From assembly GCF_003003235.1 (NCBI RefSeq), contig NZ_PVUE01000002.1, positions 248,001-312,000 on the forward strand: DNA of 64,000 bases, read 5' to 3'. Below are positions 54,520 through 64,000 of the stretch, piece after piece. The number at the start of each line of letters is the position of its first letter. Position 1 is the first letter of the stretch. The translations under genes and the position numbers were made by a program. Below the pieces are notes generated by a model. It was not told the DNA's origin and searched no databases. It was given only the letters and a program-made list of their open reading frames with translations. Origin of the DNA: Antricoccus suffuscus. Lineage in GTDB: Bacteria; Actinomycetota; Actinomycetes; Mycobacteriales; Antricoccaceae.

Positions 54520-55272
54520 GTGACCCAGATAACCTCGCCAACAGTCGAAGTCATCGCCGCTTCGCAGTTCTTCGCGCCGAAGGACATCGCATGGGAGACA
54601 GACGCCGAGGGCGGGGAGGCGCTTGCGGAGTTCGCCGGTCGAGCGTGCTACGAGTCCTGGGATAAGCCGAATCCGTCCACGGCAACCAACGCGGGGTACC
54701 TGCGTCACATCATCGATGTCGGCCACTTGTCTGTGCTGGAGCACGGGGTAGTGACGATGTATTTGACGGGCCTCTCGCGGTCGGTGACGCACGAGCTGAT
54801 CCGGCACCGGCACTTCTCATACAGCCAGCTTTCGCCGCGCTACATGCCTGACGTGCAAGGGGCGTACGTCGAGCCGTCGATAATCGCCGAGGACCCCGAG
54901 CTGCACGCCAAGTTCGTAGCGGCGACCGAGTCCGCCGAGCGCGCTTACGAGGAGCTTCTGGAAGGCCTCGAGCAGAAGCTCACGCAGGCCGGCAATCAGC
55001 GTGTCCCGCGCAAACGCGCCCGTCAGGCTGCACACGCCGTACTGCCAGGGTCGCTGGAGACCAGGATCGTCGTCACGGGCAACTATCGGGCCTGGCGCCA
55101 CTTTATTGCGATGCGGGGAACGGACCAGGCCGATGCGGAGCTGCGCGACGTGGCGATCAGATGCCTGCACAAGCTCAAGGAAGTTGCCGCTAACGTCTTC
55201 GCCGACTTCGTCATCGCGACGCTGCCGGACGGCACTCAGATCGCGTCGAGCCCCCTCGTCTCCGAGACCTAA
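54520..55272 (+). CDS. thyX: Flavin-dependent thymidylate synthase ThyX
   Basis: ThyX methylates dUMP using methylene-tetrahydrofolate and NADPH through FAD, releasing tetrahydrofolate. The 250-aa protein has the exact ThyX motif RHRxxSxxxxSxR at 95-107 (RHRHFSYSQLSPR). The GTG at 54520 was chosen because AGGAG lies 8 nt upstream; an ATG five codons before it overlaps that site. thyX upstream of dapA and rnj is the usual actinobacterial order. ThyA is also encoded in the window. Confidence 0.96.
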   Translation: MTQITSPTVEVIAASQFFAPKDIAWETDAEGGEALAEFAGRACYESWDKPNPSTATNAGYLRHIIDVGHLSVLEHGVVTMYLTGLSRSVTHELIRHRHFSYSQLSPRYMPDVQGAYVEPSIIAEDPELHAKFVAATESAERAYEELLEGLEQKLTQAGNQRVPRKRARQAAHAVLPGSLETRIVVTGNYRAWRHFIAMRGTDQADAELRDVAIRCLHKLKEVAANVFADFVIATLPDGTQIASSPLVSET

Positions 55273-55335
55273 TTTCGTCATCCGAGAGGCCAGTCGTGAA
55301 ACGATGAGCGCAACAACGAGAAAGGGCGGCAATCG

Positions 55336-55971
55336 ATGAATCTTGCCGATCAGGAACGAAATGCGCTGTGCGACCTGTTTCTGTCGGTCGGCCCAGATGC
55401 GCCCACTCTCTGTGAAGGCTGGCGAACTCGCGATCTCGCCGCACATCTGATCATCCGGGAGCGCCGCCCGGACGCGGCTGCCGGCGCATTACTGCCCTTC
55501 TTGGCCGCGCGCAGGAAGCGAGTCCAAGGAGACATCGCCCGACAGCCATGGGAGAGCGTGGTGCACACCATCCGCAGCGGTCCGCCCGTGTGGTCGCCGA
55601 TGCGGATCGATCTGGTTAACAAGAACACCAACACAGTGGAGTTCTATGTGCACCACGAAGACGTACGCCGGGCGGCGTCGACCTGGGAGCCGCGGGCCGC
55701 AGACCGACTTCGGTACGCCGAACTCAAGGCGCGGTTGGGCCCTTTGGGCAAGTTGAACTATCGCAAGTCCCCGGTCTCGGTCACGTTGGACTACCTCGAC
55801 GGAACGACGCGTGCTGTCCGGACGGTGGCCGGCGCCCCGGTCGTCACCGTCAAGGGCACGCCGGATGAAGTCGTGCTGTTCACGTTTGGTCGCGACGCGC
55901 AGTCGAAGGTCAGCCTCGAGGGTGACCCGGACGCAGTGGCGGCGCTACAGGCCGCCTCTCGCGGCTTCTGA
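55336..55971 (+). CDS. TIGR03085-family (MDMPI/DinB-like) protein
   Basis: The 211-aa protein has the four-helix metal-binding start with LCEGWRTRDLAAHLIIRERRPDAA, of the mycothiol-dependent maleylpyruvate-isomerase N-terminal type, and VEFYVHHEDVRRA later. Actinobacterial proteins of this size are grouped as TIGR03085. Some relatives are thiol-transferases using mycothiol; the activity of this one is unknown. It lies between thyX and dapA, as in mycobacteria. Confidence 0.85.
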   Translation: MNLADQERNALCDLFLSVGPDAPTLCEGWRTRDLAAHLIIRERRPDAAAGALLPFLAARRKRVQGDIARQPWESVVHTIRSGPPVWSPMRIDLVNKNTNTVEFYVHHEDVRRAASTWEPRAADRLRYAELKARLGPLGKLNYRKSPVSVTLDYLDGTTRAVRTVAGAPVVTVKGTPDEVVLFTFGRDAQSKVSLEGDPDAVAALQAASRGF

Positions 55972-56105
55972 TCCCGGTCCCGCGTCCGCCAGGGAGCCGG
56001 TCGCTAGATGGGCTGCGGACAAGCCAACGGATCGCGAGGAAAAACATCGAACGCCCCGTACACGGATGGTGATCGGCCGAAACTGGAGGCGGTAACCTAG
56101 AGCGT

Positions 56106-57041
56106 ATGAGTACACCGACCAAGGCCCCTATCGGGCGCGTCCTTACCGCGATGGTCACACCATTCACTACAGACGGAGCTATCGACTTCGCGTCAGCGGA
56201 ACGACTTGCCGTGCAACTCGTCGCCGACGGCAACGACGGACTGTGCATCTCGGGTACGACGGGCGAGGCGCCCACGACCAATGAGCGGGAAAAGGTAGAC
56301 CTGCTCAAAGCGGTGCGCTCAGCGGTCGGGGAAAAAGTAACGTTGCTAGCGGGTGTCGGCGGCAACGAGACCGCGCACGTGATCCAGTCGGCCAAGGACG
56401 CCGAGAGCGCTGGCGCGGACGCCGTCCTCGCAGTCACGCCTTACTACAACAAGCCCCCGCAGTCGGGCGTCCACGCGCATTTCATCGCGGTCGCCGACGC
56501 TATCGGCCTACCGGTCGTCCTTTACGACATCCCGGCCCGGACCGGTACGCCGATCGAGACCGCAACTTTGCAGCGGCTGGCCGAGCACGAGCGAATTGTC
56601 GCGGTCAAGGACGCGAAGGCCGACCTGTTTGCCGGGGCCGAGGTGATGGCCACGACCGACCTCGCTTATTACTCGGGCGATGACGCCCTCAGCCTGCCGT
56701 GGCTCGCGGTCGGCGCGGTGGGTGTCATCAGCGTGGTGGGGCATGGTTTCGCCGGCGACTACCGTGACATGATCGCCGCAGTGGATCGCGGTGACCTGCA
56801 GACTGCTCGCGAGATCAACAACCGGTTGATTCCTGCTGTCGAGGCGATTATGAGCAAGCAGTCGCAAGGCGCGATCCGTTCCAAGGCCCTGTGTCACGCG
56901 CGAGGTCTGATCGACTCGCCTATGACCCGGCTTCCATTGCTGCCCGCCTCGGCAGCCGAAACCGAAGAGATGATGAGCATTCTTAAACCTTGTGGCCTCA
57001 CGGCCGACCACGCCGCGTCCTCCATCGGACGCACAGCGTGA
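56106..57041 (+). CDS. dapA: 4-hydroxy-tetrahydrodipicolinate synthase
   Basis: DapA condenses pyruvate and aspartate semialdehyde. The 311-aa TIM-barrel protein has GTTGEAPTTNEREK, YYNKPPQSGVHAHF, VLYDIPARTG with the catalytic tyrosine, and the Schiff-base lysine in VAVKDAKADL. It overlaps rnj by four bases (GTGA at 57038-57041). Confidence 0.97.
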   Translation: MSTPTKAPIGRVLTAMVTPFTTDGAIDFASAERLAVQLVADGNDGLCISGTTGEAPTTNEREKVDLLKAVRSAVGEKVTLLAGVGGNETAHVIQSAKDAESAGADAVLAVTPYYNKPPQSGVHAHFIAVADAIGLPVVLYDIPARTGTPIETATLQRLAEHERIVAVKDAKADLFAGAEVMATTDLAYYSGDDALSLPWLAVGAVGVISVVGHGFAGDYRDMIAAVDRGDLQTAREINNRLIPAVEAIMSKQSQGAIRSKALCHARGLIDSPMTRLPLLPASAAETEEMMSILKPCGLTADHAASSIGRTA

Positions 57042-58738
57042 GCCAATCTTCCGGGCCGAACAGCGCTAAACCGGCCGCCCCGCCGGCGCTTCCAGATGGC
57101 GGCCTGCGGATCGTGGCGCTCGGCGGTCTCGGCGAGATCGGCCGCAACATGGCGGTCTTCGAGTACGCCGGACGGTTACTGGTCGTGGACTGTGGTGTCC
57201 TTTTCCCTGAGGACGAGCAGCCTGGCATCGACCTGATCCTGCCCGACTGGTCGGCGTACGACGATCGACTCGATGACATCGAGGCAATCGTGCTCACCCA
57301 CGGGCACGAGGATCACATCGGCGGCGTGCCCTTCCTGTTGCGTGACCGGGGGGACATCCCGATCGTCGGCTCGCGATTCACCAACGCGCTGATAGCCGCG
57401 AAACTACGCGAGCACCGGATCAAACCCAAGCTGCAAGAAGTCGTCGAGGGCGACCGGGTGACCTTTGGCCCGTTTGAGCTCGAATTCTTTGCCGTCAACC
57501 ATTCCATCCCGGACGCGATGGCTGTCGCCATCCGTACCGGCGCCGGAATTGTCTTGCACACCGGCGATTTCAAGATGGACCAGATTCCACTCGATAACCG
57601 CATCACCGACCTGGCCGGATTTGCGCGGCTGGGATTCGAGGGTATCGACATGCTGATGTCGGACTCGACGAACGCCGAGGTGCCCGGTTTCGTTACCCCC
57701 GAGTCGGCCATCGGTCCGGTACTCGATGGGGTCATCCGGGACGCGACGCAGCGAGTGATCGTCGCGTGCTTTGCCTCGCATGTGCACCGAGTGCAGCAGG
57801 TGCTCGATGCGGCACACGCGCACGGTCGCAAGGTGACGTACGTCGGCCGCTCGATGGTGCGCAACATGGGCGTAGCCACCGACCTCGGCATCCTCAACGT
57901 TCCGCCAGGTTTGACGGTTTCCATCGACGAAGCCGCTCAAATGCCGCCGTCCAAGGTCGTCATCATTTCGACCGGTTCGCAGGGCGAGCCGTTGTCGGCG
58001 CTCGCGCGGATGGCGGCCCGCAACCACCGTCAGATCAGCATTGCCCCTGAGGACACCGTCATCCTCGCGTCTTCCTTGGTGCCGGGCAACGAGACCGCCG
58101 TCTTCAAGGTCATCAACGGACTGAACAAGATCGGCGCGCAGGTCGTGCACAAGGAAGTCGCGCTCGTGCACGTCTCCGGTCACGCACCGGCAGGAGAGCT
58201 TCTCTACCTGCTCAATATGACCAAGCCCAGCAACGTGATGCCGGTGCACGGCGAATGGCGGCACCTGCGTGCACACGGCAGGCTCGCCGCGAAGACCGGC
58301 GTACCGGAGCAAAACATCGTGCTCGCCGACGACGGCGACGTCATCGATCTCATCGACGGGCAGGCCCGGATCACCGGCCAGATCGAGGTCGGCATGGTGT
58401 ACGTCGACGGCAACGTTGTCGGTGAGGTCGGGGAGGACGCGCTGCGCGATCGGCGGATCCTCGGCGACGAAGGCTTTATCGCGTGCGCAGTCGTCGTATC
58501 GACGAGCAACGCGATGATCGTCCGGCCGACACACGTGACCGCCCGGGGATTCGCCGATGACCCTGCGGTCGTGCAAGTGGCCGGCCCGTTGGTCGATGCC
58601 GAGGTCCAGCGCCAGCTCGAAGACGGCGTGACTGACACGCATCGACTTGCCCAGGCCGCGCGCCGCGTGCTGGGCAAGTGGGTCGCCGACACGCACCGTC
58701 GTCGCCCGATGATCGTGCCGACCGTTCTCGAGGTCTAG
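57038..58738 (+). CDS. rnj: Ribonuclease J
   Basis: RNase J is an endo- and 5'-exoribonuclease of the metallo-beta-lactamase/beta-CASP fold. The 566-aa protein has VVDCGVLFPE, LTHGHEDHIGG with the zinc ligands, LHTGDFKMDQIP, SDSTNAEVPG and GSQGEPLSALARMA. The C-terminal domain is present. The GTG start coupled to dapA gives the usual length. Confidence 0.96.
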   Translation: MSQSSGPNSAKPAAPPALPDGGLRIVALGGLGEIGRNMAVFEYAGRLLVVDCGVLFPEDEQPGIDLILPDWSAYDDRLDDIEAIVLTHGHEDHIGGVPFLLRDRGDIPIVGSRFTNALIAAKLREHRIKPKLQEVVEGDRVTFGPFELEFFAVNHSIPDAMAVAIRTGAGIVLHTGDFKMDQIPLDNRITDLAGFARLGFEGIDMLMSDSTNAEVPGFVTPESAIGPVLDGVIRDATQRVIVACFASHVHRVQQVLDAAHAHGRKVTYVGRSMVRNMGVATDLGILNVPPGLTVSIDEAAQMPPSKVVIISTGSQGEPLSALARMAARNHRQISIAPEDTVILASSLVPGNETAVFKVINGLNKIGAQVVHKEVALVHVSGHAPAGELLYLLNMTKPSNVMPVHGEWRHLRAHGRLAAKTGVPEQNIVLADDGDVIDLIDGQARITGQIEVGMVYVDGNVVGEVGEDALRDRRILGDEGFIACAVVVSTSNAMIVRPTHVTARGFADDPAVVQVAGPLVDAEVQRQLEDGVTDTHRLAQAARRVLGKWVADTHRRRPMIVPTVLEV

Positions 58739-59967
58739 CTCTTCACAAGCGAGTCGTCGCGGTACGCCGCGGCGATTTCGTGGCGGTGCTTGAAAAGTAG
58801 CCGCCACAGTAAGGCTCCGGTCGCGAGACCGAGTACGCCGCACAACACAAACACGGTCGACAGCGAGGTGTGTTTGCCGATGAATCCGCCGGTGACCTCA
58901 CCGATCGGAATCAGGCCCCAGATCAGCGTGCGGTAGCCGCCCTGCACCCGGCCGAACAGGTGCGTCGGTATGAGCGCCTGCCTGATCGACATCGAGTTAA
59001 TGTTCCACACCGTGACACCGGTGCCGGTGAGCGAGAACAGTGTCCCGGCGACCCACGCGTTGTGTGTCAAGCCCATCGGTAAGGTGGTCAGCGCGACGAA
59101 GATCAGGGCGCCGGCCTGGGCGTTGGTGCGGCCGACGCGTCTGGTCAGCCACGGCGCGAGGACTGATCCGACAAGCGCGCCGACACCGGCGCCGACGAAG
59201 AACAGGCCGACTCCGGACGGCCCGATCCGCAGCGTCTCCAGGGCAAACAGTACGAGAAGCCCGCTGACGAGGGCGTGGACGAAGGAGTCCAGGCCGCACA
59301 GCAGCGTGTAGCGGCGCATGAAGTCGTGCCGCCACAGCCACCGCATCCCGACCTTGATATCGGCGCTGAGGCGGACCTTCTCGGCCCGTTGTGGCCGCCG
59401 GGTTCGAACGGCGAGGATGAGAACTGCCGAGACAAACCATCCGGCCGCGCCGAGTAGGAACGGCGCGATAACGGCGAACGTGAAGAGGGCGGCGCCCAAC
59501 GGCGGGCCGATGAACGTCTGCATCACATTTTCGGCGGCGGTGATCCACGCGTTGCCGCGCTCGAGGTCCTTCTTCTCGACGACCTCAGGGAGCGAGGCGC
59601 GCGCGGCGCTGTCGTAGACGGTCTCGATGATCCCCAGCAGCAGCGCCACGACATACAGGACGACGAGCGAGATCTGGTCGAGGGCGATGAATCCGCACAG
59701 CGAGCCGACGACCACCGTGCGCGCGAAGTTCGACCATGCCATCGCCGTACTCCGGTCAATGCGGTCGACCACCGCGCCACTGGGGATCGCGAACAGCAAC
59801 CAGGGCAAGAACGCAATCGCGCTGAGCACCGAGATAGCCACCGGATCGCGGGTAAGCGTGGTCGCCAGCAAAGGAAGTACGACGATTCGCACGCCGTCAG
59901 AGAGGTTGGACAGGCCGGTCGAGCCGACAAGCAGCCAGAAGGATCTGCCCAGGGTGGGCTTACTCAT
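58735..59967 (-). CDS. MFS exporter (MFS_3 / drug-efflux type)
   Basis: The 410-aa protein has 12 predicted helices. WLLVGSTGLSNLSDGVRIVVLPLLATTLTRDP at the start and GAVVDRIDRSTAM after helix 2 are typical of MFS_3 exporters related to EntS and drug pumps. It overlaps the ArsR-type regulator gene by 8 nt, a common repressor-pump pair. Its last bases overlap the stop of rnj. Confidence 0.88.
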   Translation of the reverse strand: MSKPTLGRSFWLLVGSTGLSNLSDGVRIVVLPLLATTLTRDPVAISVLSAIAFLPWLLFAIPSGAVVDRIDRSTAMAWSNFARTVVVGSLCGFIALDQISLVVLYVVALLLGIIETVYDSAARASLPEVVEKKDLERGNAWITAAENVMQTFIGPPLGAALFTFAVIAPFLLGAAGWFVSAVLILAVRTRRPQRAEKVRLSADIKVGMRWLWRHDFMRRYTLLCGLDSFVHALVSGLLVLFALETLRIGPSGVGLFFVGAGVGALVGSVLAPWLTRRVGRTNAQAGALIFVALTTLPMGLTHNAWVAGTLFSLTGTGVTVWNINSMSIRQALIPTHLFGRVQGGYRTLIWGLIPIGEVTGGFIGKHTSLSTVFVLCGVLGLATGALLWRLLFKHRHEIAAAYRDDSLVKS

Positions 59968-60526
59968 CGTCGGCAACTGGCACGCCAATGGGGAAACCGA
60001 TGAACTCGATGCTGACTCGATGGGAGCCCGGATGCGGTTCGCGGTTGCGATATCGGTCGAGTACGGCGTACACCTCGTCACGCATTCTGTGCATCTCGTC
60101 GGCCGTGAGTTCGGTGTATCCACGTCGCCAGCCGACGGCCCCGGACCACGGCGCAGGAAGGTCGCCGACCGCGTCGAGCATCTGTTGTAACCGTTCTGCG
60201 TGGCCCTCGACCATCGAGTGGGTGATGATGCCTGCAGCAGCGGCGGGGAGGTCGCCAACCACCCGTGCGGGCGTTTCCCAGCCGGATTTCGGGACTCGCC
60301 ACCATCGCTCCCGGGCGGTACCGCGATCGGGGACTTCCTCGATGAAACCATGTTGCCCGAGTTGGCGCAGGTGGTAACTCGTGGCGCCGCTGGACTCGCC
60401 AAGCCGCTCGGCGAGGACCGTCGCGGTTGCCTCGCCGAGATCACTGACGAGGTCCAGGATCTTGACGCGCAACGGGTGGGCAAGGGCCTTGAGGCCCTGA
60501 GTGTCGATACGGCGCGGTTCGGTCAC
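59960..60526 (-). CDS. ArsR-type winged-helix repressor of the adjacent pump
   Basis: The 188-aa protein has an N-terminal winged helix (LKALAHPLRVKILDLVSDLGEATATVLAERLGESSGATSYHLRQLGQHGFI) and a helical C-terminal half of about 100 residues. There are no cysteine metal sites, so it probably senses a compound rather than a metal. A perfect 18-bp palindrome 20 nt upstream is its probable operator. It is cotranscribed with the MFS exporter. Confidence 0.9.
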   Translation of the reverse strand: MTEPRRIDTQGLKALAHPLRVKILDLVSDLGEATATVLAERLGESSGATSYHLRQLGQHGFIEEVPDRGTARERWWRVPKSGWETPARVVGDLPAAAAGIITHSMVEGHAERLQQMLDAVGDLPAPWSGAVGWRRGYTELTADEMHRMRDEVYAVLDRYRNREPHPGSHRVSIEFIGFPIGVPVADDE

Positions 60527-60545
60527 GAGGCATCACACTACAGCA

Positions 60546-60563
60546 TGCAAAGATATCTTTGCA
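60546..60563 (-). promoter_or_regulatory. 18-bp perfect palindrome, probable ArsR-type operator
   Basis: TGCAAAGATATCTTTGCA is fully self-complementary, lies 20 nt before the regulator start codon, and is followed on the other side by a partial copy (GCAAAG at 60561-60566). Autoregulation of the repressor-pump pair is the natural reading. Confidence 0.8.
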
Positions 60564-60668
60564 AAGAAATACTTGTATCGAGCGAAGACGCATGTGACGA
60601 TGGCGTGAGTGATGACACGCGTGTGACTGATGGGGATATTGATGTACACGGCGACTAGGGTGGAGGTT

Positions 60669-63335
60669 ATGGCAACTCGTCAGGCCCCTGCCACAAAACC
60701 CAAAGGCCGGAGCAAGGCGCGCAGCGGTTCGTCCCGCAAGCGTGCGACTCCGACCCGACGGCCGCGTGGAGGAGGCTCACCTTCTGGCTCGGCTCGCACG
60801 TCGGGCACCTCGACGCTGTCGCGCGCGGGCGCGGGCGTCGGGCGTCTGTTGCTTGCGGCCTGGACCGCCATCGCCAAGGCGGTCGCCGGTCTGTTCCGGG
60901 TGGGCGACCACACCGCGATCGTGGCGGTCCGCGACGACCTTGACGAAGCGCCGCGCACAGCGAAAGCCGAGGCCGAGCAGGAAGCGCGACTTGCGCAAGC
61001 GCGGGCCCGCGCTGCGCACCGCGATGCCACCGGACTGTTACTGATTGTCCTCGCCGTCCTCAGCGCGCTCGGCGTGTGGGTGCAGGCCGGCGGCGTTGTC
61101 GGCGACGCTTTCGACCACTCGCTTCGGTGGGCGGCCGGCGGTGCGGCGGCGTTCGTGCCGGTCCTGCTCGTCGGTGTGGCCATGCACCTGTTCCGCACCC
61201 CGGGCAAACCGGAACATTTCGGTCGGTTCACGGTCGGCTGGGTCTGCACTATCGTGCCGGTCCTCGGCCTGTTCCACATCGGATTTGGTTCACCGGACGC
61301 TCCATCTGATCGCTACCGGGCAGGAGGCATGGTCGGCGCCGTGGCCGCCGCGCCGTTCACCAGCAACGTAGGTGCGGTCCTCGGTGTCATCGTGCTCGGT
61401 TTGATCATCGTGTTCGGACTGTTGGTCCTCACCGCCACGCCGGTCAAGCTCGTGCCCAGCCGGCTGCGTGATTTGTGGCGGTGGTTGCTCGGCCAACCCG
61501 CATCGGATGCGGCCGCTGCCGAGCAAGAAAACGTACACGCCGCGTCGCCGGAGGAAATGGGGGAGGCGGACCTGTCCAGCATGCGGCTACGCCGCTCGTC
61601 GCGGCGTCGACAGTCCAGCCTCACTAAGGACGCTGAGGCTGCCGCCGACCCGGAGGCTGCCGAGTCATCCGCCGAGAAACCGTCAAAGCCCTGGCGCGAA
61701 CGCAAAGCAATGGCCGTGCCCGCAGAGCCCACTACTGCCGATACCGTCGTACCTCCGGCCCCCGGGGCCTCGGCCGACGCCGAGACCGCGAGCTTCGGTG
61801 AGTCCGCGCTCGGACCGGCACCGACCGGCAAAGGTGAGCAGCTAACGATCGAGACCCCGGAGGGGGAGTACAAGCTACCGGCGATGTCGGCGCTGAAGAC
61901 CGGTCCGGCGCACAAGACGCACACCAAGGCCAACGACGACACCATCGATGCCATCAACGGCGTATTCGACCAGTTCAAGGTCGCCGCTGACGTCGTCGGC
62001 TTCAACCGCGGGCCGACCGTCACCCGCTACGAGGTCGAGCTCGGACCGTCGGTCAAGGTCTCGACGGTCAAGAACCTGCAGGACAACATCGCGTACGCCG
62101 TCGCCAACAGCAACGTGCGTATTCTCGCGCCCATCCCGGGCAAGTCCGCGATGGGTATCGAGATCCCCAACACCGACCGGGAGATGGTCAGCCTCGGTGA
62201 CGTCATGCGCGCGCCGACAACCATCGCCGACACCCATCCGCTGCTCGTTGGCCTCGGCAAAGACGTCGAGGGACGGTTCGTCGCCACCAATATCGCCAAG
62301 ACGCCGCACCTGCTGGTCGCCGGCGCCACCGGCGGAGGTAAGTCCTCGGCGATCAACTCAATGCTGGTCTCGCTGCTGCTGCGCGCGTCACCTGACCAGG
62401 TGCGGCTGATCCTCATCGACCCCAAGATGGTCGAGATGACGCCGTACGAAGGTATCCCGCACCTCATCACGCCGATCATCACCGACCCGAAGAAGGCGGC
62501 CAACGCGCTGGTCTGGCTGGTCGAGGAGATGGAGCAGCGTTATCAGGACATGCAGGCCTCGCGGGTGCGTCATATCGACGACTTCAACCGCAAGGTCAAG
62601 AGCGGGCAAATCACCGCGCCGCCCGGCAGCGAGCGCGAGTACAAGCCGTATCCCTACATTGTCACGGTTGTCGACGAGCTCGCCGACCTGATGATGGTCG
62701 CGCCGCGTGACGTCGAGGACTGCATCGTGCGGATCACCGCGAAAGCGCGGGCCGCCGGGATCCACCTGGTTCTTGCCACGCAGCGGCCGTCCGTCGACGT
62801 GGTCACGGGTCTAATCAAGACCAACGTGCCGAGCCGGCTGGCGTTTACGACCTCCTCGGCGACGGACAGCCGGGTCATCCTCGACCAAGTCGGAGCCGAA
62901 AAGCTCATTGGTAAAGGTGACGCGCTCTACCTCGGCCCTGGAGCGAACTCTCCACAGCGACTGCAGGGCGCTTTCGTGTCGGACGAGGAGATCGAAGAGA
63001 TCGTCACGTTTGCGAAGGAACAGCGCGAACCGGAATACCGCGACGAGGTACTGACCGCGGCACCCACGGCGAAGAAGGAGGTCGACGAGGACATCGGCGG
63101 TGACCTTGAGGACGTGTGCGCGGCCGTCGAGCTCATAGTGACCAGCCAGATGGGGTCGACCTCGATGCTGCAACGCAAGCTGCGGGTCGGGTTCGCGAAG
63201 GCGGGCCGACTGATGGACATCCTCGAGACTCGGGGAATCGTCGGGCCGTCACAAGGTTCCAAACCGCGCGACGTACTCGCCAAACCAGACGAGCTCCCAG
63301 ACGTCCTGGCATCGTTGCGTGGCGAGAACGACTGA
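60669..63335 (+). CDS. ftsK: DNA translocase FtsK
   Basis: FtsK pumps DNA at the septum and activates Xer recombination. The 888-aa protein has a basic Ser/Arg-rich N-terminus, four membrane helices (residues about 120-270), an acidic/Pro linker, and the motor domain with Walker [16 protein letters not shown], Walker [16 protein letters not shown], and the C-terminal gamma winged helix ([49 protein letters not shown]). The ATG at 60669 was used; in-frame ATG codons at 60630 and 60642 also exist and the Shine-Dalgarno GGAGG is only 2 nt from 60669. Confidence 0.95.
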   Translation: MATRQAPATKPKGRSKARSGSSRKRATPTRRPRGGGSPSGSARTSGTSTLSRAGAGVGRLLLAAWTAIAKAVAGLFRVGDHTAIVAVRDDLDEAPRTAKAEAEQEARLAQARARAAHRDATGLLLIVLAVLSALGVWVQAGGVVGDAFDHSLRWAAGGAAAFVPVLLVGVAMHLFRTPGKPEHFGRFTVGWVCTIVPVLGLFHIGFGSPDAPSDRYRAGGMVGAVAAAPFTSNVGAVLGVIVLGLIIVFGLLVLTATPVKLVPSRLRDLWRWLLGQPASDAAAAEQENVHAASPEEMGEADLSSMRLRRSSRRRQSSLTKDAEAAADPEAAESSAEKPSKPWRERKAMAVPAEPTTADTVVPPAPGASADAETASFGESALGPAPTGKGEQLTIETPEGEYKLPAMSALKTGPAHKTHTKANDDTIDAINGVFDQFKVAADVVGFNRGPTVTRYEVELGPSVKVSTVKNLQDNIAYAVANSNVRILAPIPGKSAMGIEIPNTDREMVSLGDVMRAPTTIADTHPLLVGLGKDVEGRFVATNIAKTPHLLVAGATGGGKSSAINSMLVSLLLRASPDQVRLILIDPKMVEMTPYEGIPHLITPIITDPKKAANALVWLVEEMEQRYQDMQASRVRHIDDFNRKVKSGQITAPPGSEREYKPYPYIVTVVDELADLMMVAPRDVEDCIVRITAKARAAGIHLVLATQRPSVDVVTGLIKTNVPSRLAFTTSSATDSRVILDQVGAEKLIGKGDALYLGPGANSPQRLQGAFVSDEEIEEIVTFAKEQREPEYRDEVLTAAPTAKKEVDEDIGGDLEDVCAAVELIVTSQMGSTSMLQRKLRVGFAKAGRLMDILETRGIVGPSQGSKPRDVLAKPDELPDVLASLRGEND

Positions 63336-63387
63336 CAATGATCTCGCCCGCGCGGCATGCGGTCTGGCCGCAACCTATTCTTGTACG

Positions 63388-64000
63388 GTGACTAACTCCG
63401 TCAGTACTCCTCGCCGCGTCTCCCTGGTCACGATGGGGTGTGCGCGAAACGACGTCGACTCCGAGGAACTTGCCGGCCGACTCGCCGCGCAAGGGTGGGA
63501 GCTCACCGAAGATGGTGAGTCTGATGTCGTAGTCGTCAACACCTGTGGCTTTATCGACGCAGCCAAGAAAGACTCGATCGACGCCGTGCTGGCCGCGGCC
63601 GATTCTGGGGCCAAAGTGGTCGCCGTCGGCTGTCTGGCTCAGCGCTACGGCGAAGACCTCGCCGCCCAGCTCCCCGAAGCAGGCGCCGTACTCGGGTTCG
63701 ACGACTACGTCGACATCTCCGATCGTCTCGACGACGTCATCGCCGGCCGGCCGCTGGTCCCACACAAGCCGACCGACCGCCGTACGATGCTGCCGATCAG
63801 TCCCGTCGAGCGGCCCGAAGCGGCGAAATCACTGTCGCTGCCCGGACACGCCGATGAAAACCTCGGTCGGCCGGCATCGGGTCCTCGGGTGATGCGCAAG
63901 CGGCTGGTGGGCGGCCCGACGGCGCCGTTGAAGCTGGCCAGCGGATGCGATCGGCGCTGCACTTTCTGCGCGATCCCGACTTTCCGTGGATCGTTTGTCT
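63388..64000 (+). CDS. rimO: Ribosomal protein S12 methylthiotransferase RimO, N-terminal part (cut by window edge)
   Basis: RimO adds a methylthio group to an aspartate of S12. The frame starts with GTG ([36 protein letters not shown]), the UPF0004 domain with cysteines in [21 protein letters not shown] and VGCLAQRYG, and then the radical-SAM cluster [21 protein letters not shown] at the window end. It follows ftsK by 52 nt, as in many Actinobacteria. Confidence 0.94.
   Translation, partial: MTNSVSTPRRVSLVTMGCARNDVDSEELAGRLAAQGWELTEDGESDVVVVNTCGFIDAAKKDSIDAVLAAADSGAKVVAVGCLAQRYGEDLAAQLPEAGAVLGFDDYVDISDRLDDVIAGRPLVPHKPTDRRTMLPISPVERPEAAKSLSLPGHADENLGRPASGPRVMRKRLVGGPTAPLKLASGCDRRCTFCAIPTFRGSFV

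Overview
This is a high-GC Actinomycetota chromosome segment. Most of it is a conserved housekeeping backbone: xerC (partial), an M23-like protein, rpsB-tsf-pyrH-frr-cdsA, rlmN, dxr-rip-ispG, rimP-nusA-ylxR-infB-rbfA, truB, ilvE, ribF, rpsO-pnp-M16 protease-dapB, thyX-dapA-rnj, ftsK and rimO (partial). Actinobacterial markers include acVLRF1, the DUF4081/GNAT fusion, DUF2631, the TIGR03085 protein, a 13E12-type HNH gene and the thyX-dapA-rnj order. I cannot name the genus from this window. No rRNA gene and no CRISPR array were seen.

Layout. 1-13.5 kb: translation genes, lipid and MEP-pathway genes. 13.5-16.1 kb: a reverse-strand block (Suc_Fer-like, acVLRF1, DUF4439, lipoprotein). 16.2-21.7 kb: rimP-nusA-ylxR-infB-rbfA. 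21.8-30.1 kb: a Ser/Thr kinase, a MATE exporter, DAHP synthase with an upstream aromatic leader peptide, folA-thyA-folD and an HNH gene. 30.4-40.4 kb: patatin, truB, ilvE, ribF, hydrolase, rpsO, pnp, M16 protease, dapB. 40.5-43.2 kb: acyltransferase, GNAT and a YcaQ-like protein. 43.3-53.7 kb: an accessory selenoprotein cassette. 53.9-64 kb: backbone again.

The exciting part is 43.2-53.7 kb. Two genes that a standard gene caller would break into pieces are each interrupted by one in-frame TGA, and in both the TGA is followed by Gly-Ser-Cys codons, giving a U-G-S-C motif. In both, a hairpin of bacterial SECIS type places its apical loop exactly 20 nt after the TGA, with G in the first or second loop position. 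The same co-directional run encodes the Sec elongation factor SelB, translationally coupled to the gene before it. Just downstream lies tRNA-Sec (anticodon UCA, long 8-bp variable arm, encoded CCA).

The first selenoprotein fuses a UGSC domain to a second domain marked DGLPIIPPT. The second selenoprotein is a UGSC domain alone, and two further genes encode the DGLP(V)PPT domain alone. The fusion therefore predicts a two-component selenoenzyme. Also in the run are an MFS importer, a thioredoxin-reductase-like flavoprotein (CASC), an ArsP/DUF318-like permease with a CTCC motif, and a GntR/FCD regulator. I infer an uptake / Sec-dependent redox or lyase chemistry / product efflux pathway, possibly for an organometal or metalloid. 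The substrate is not shown by the sequence. selA and selD are not in the window and must be elsewhere.
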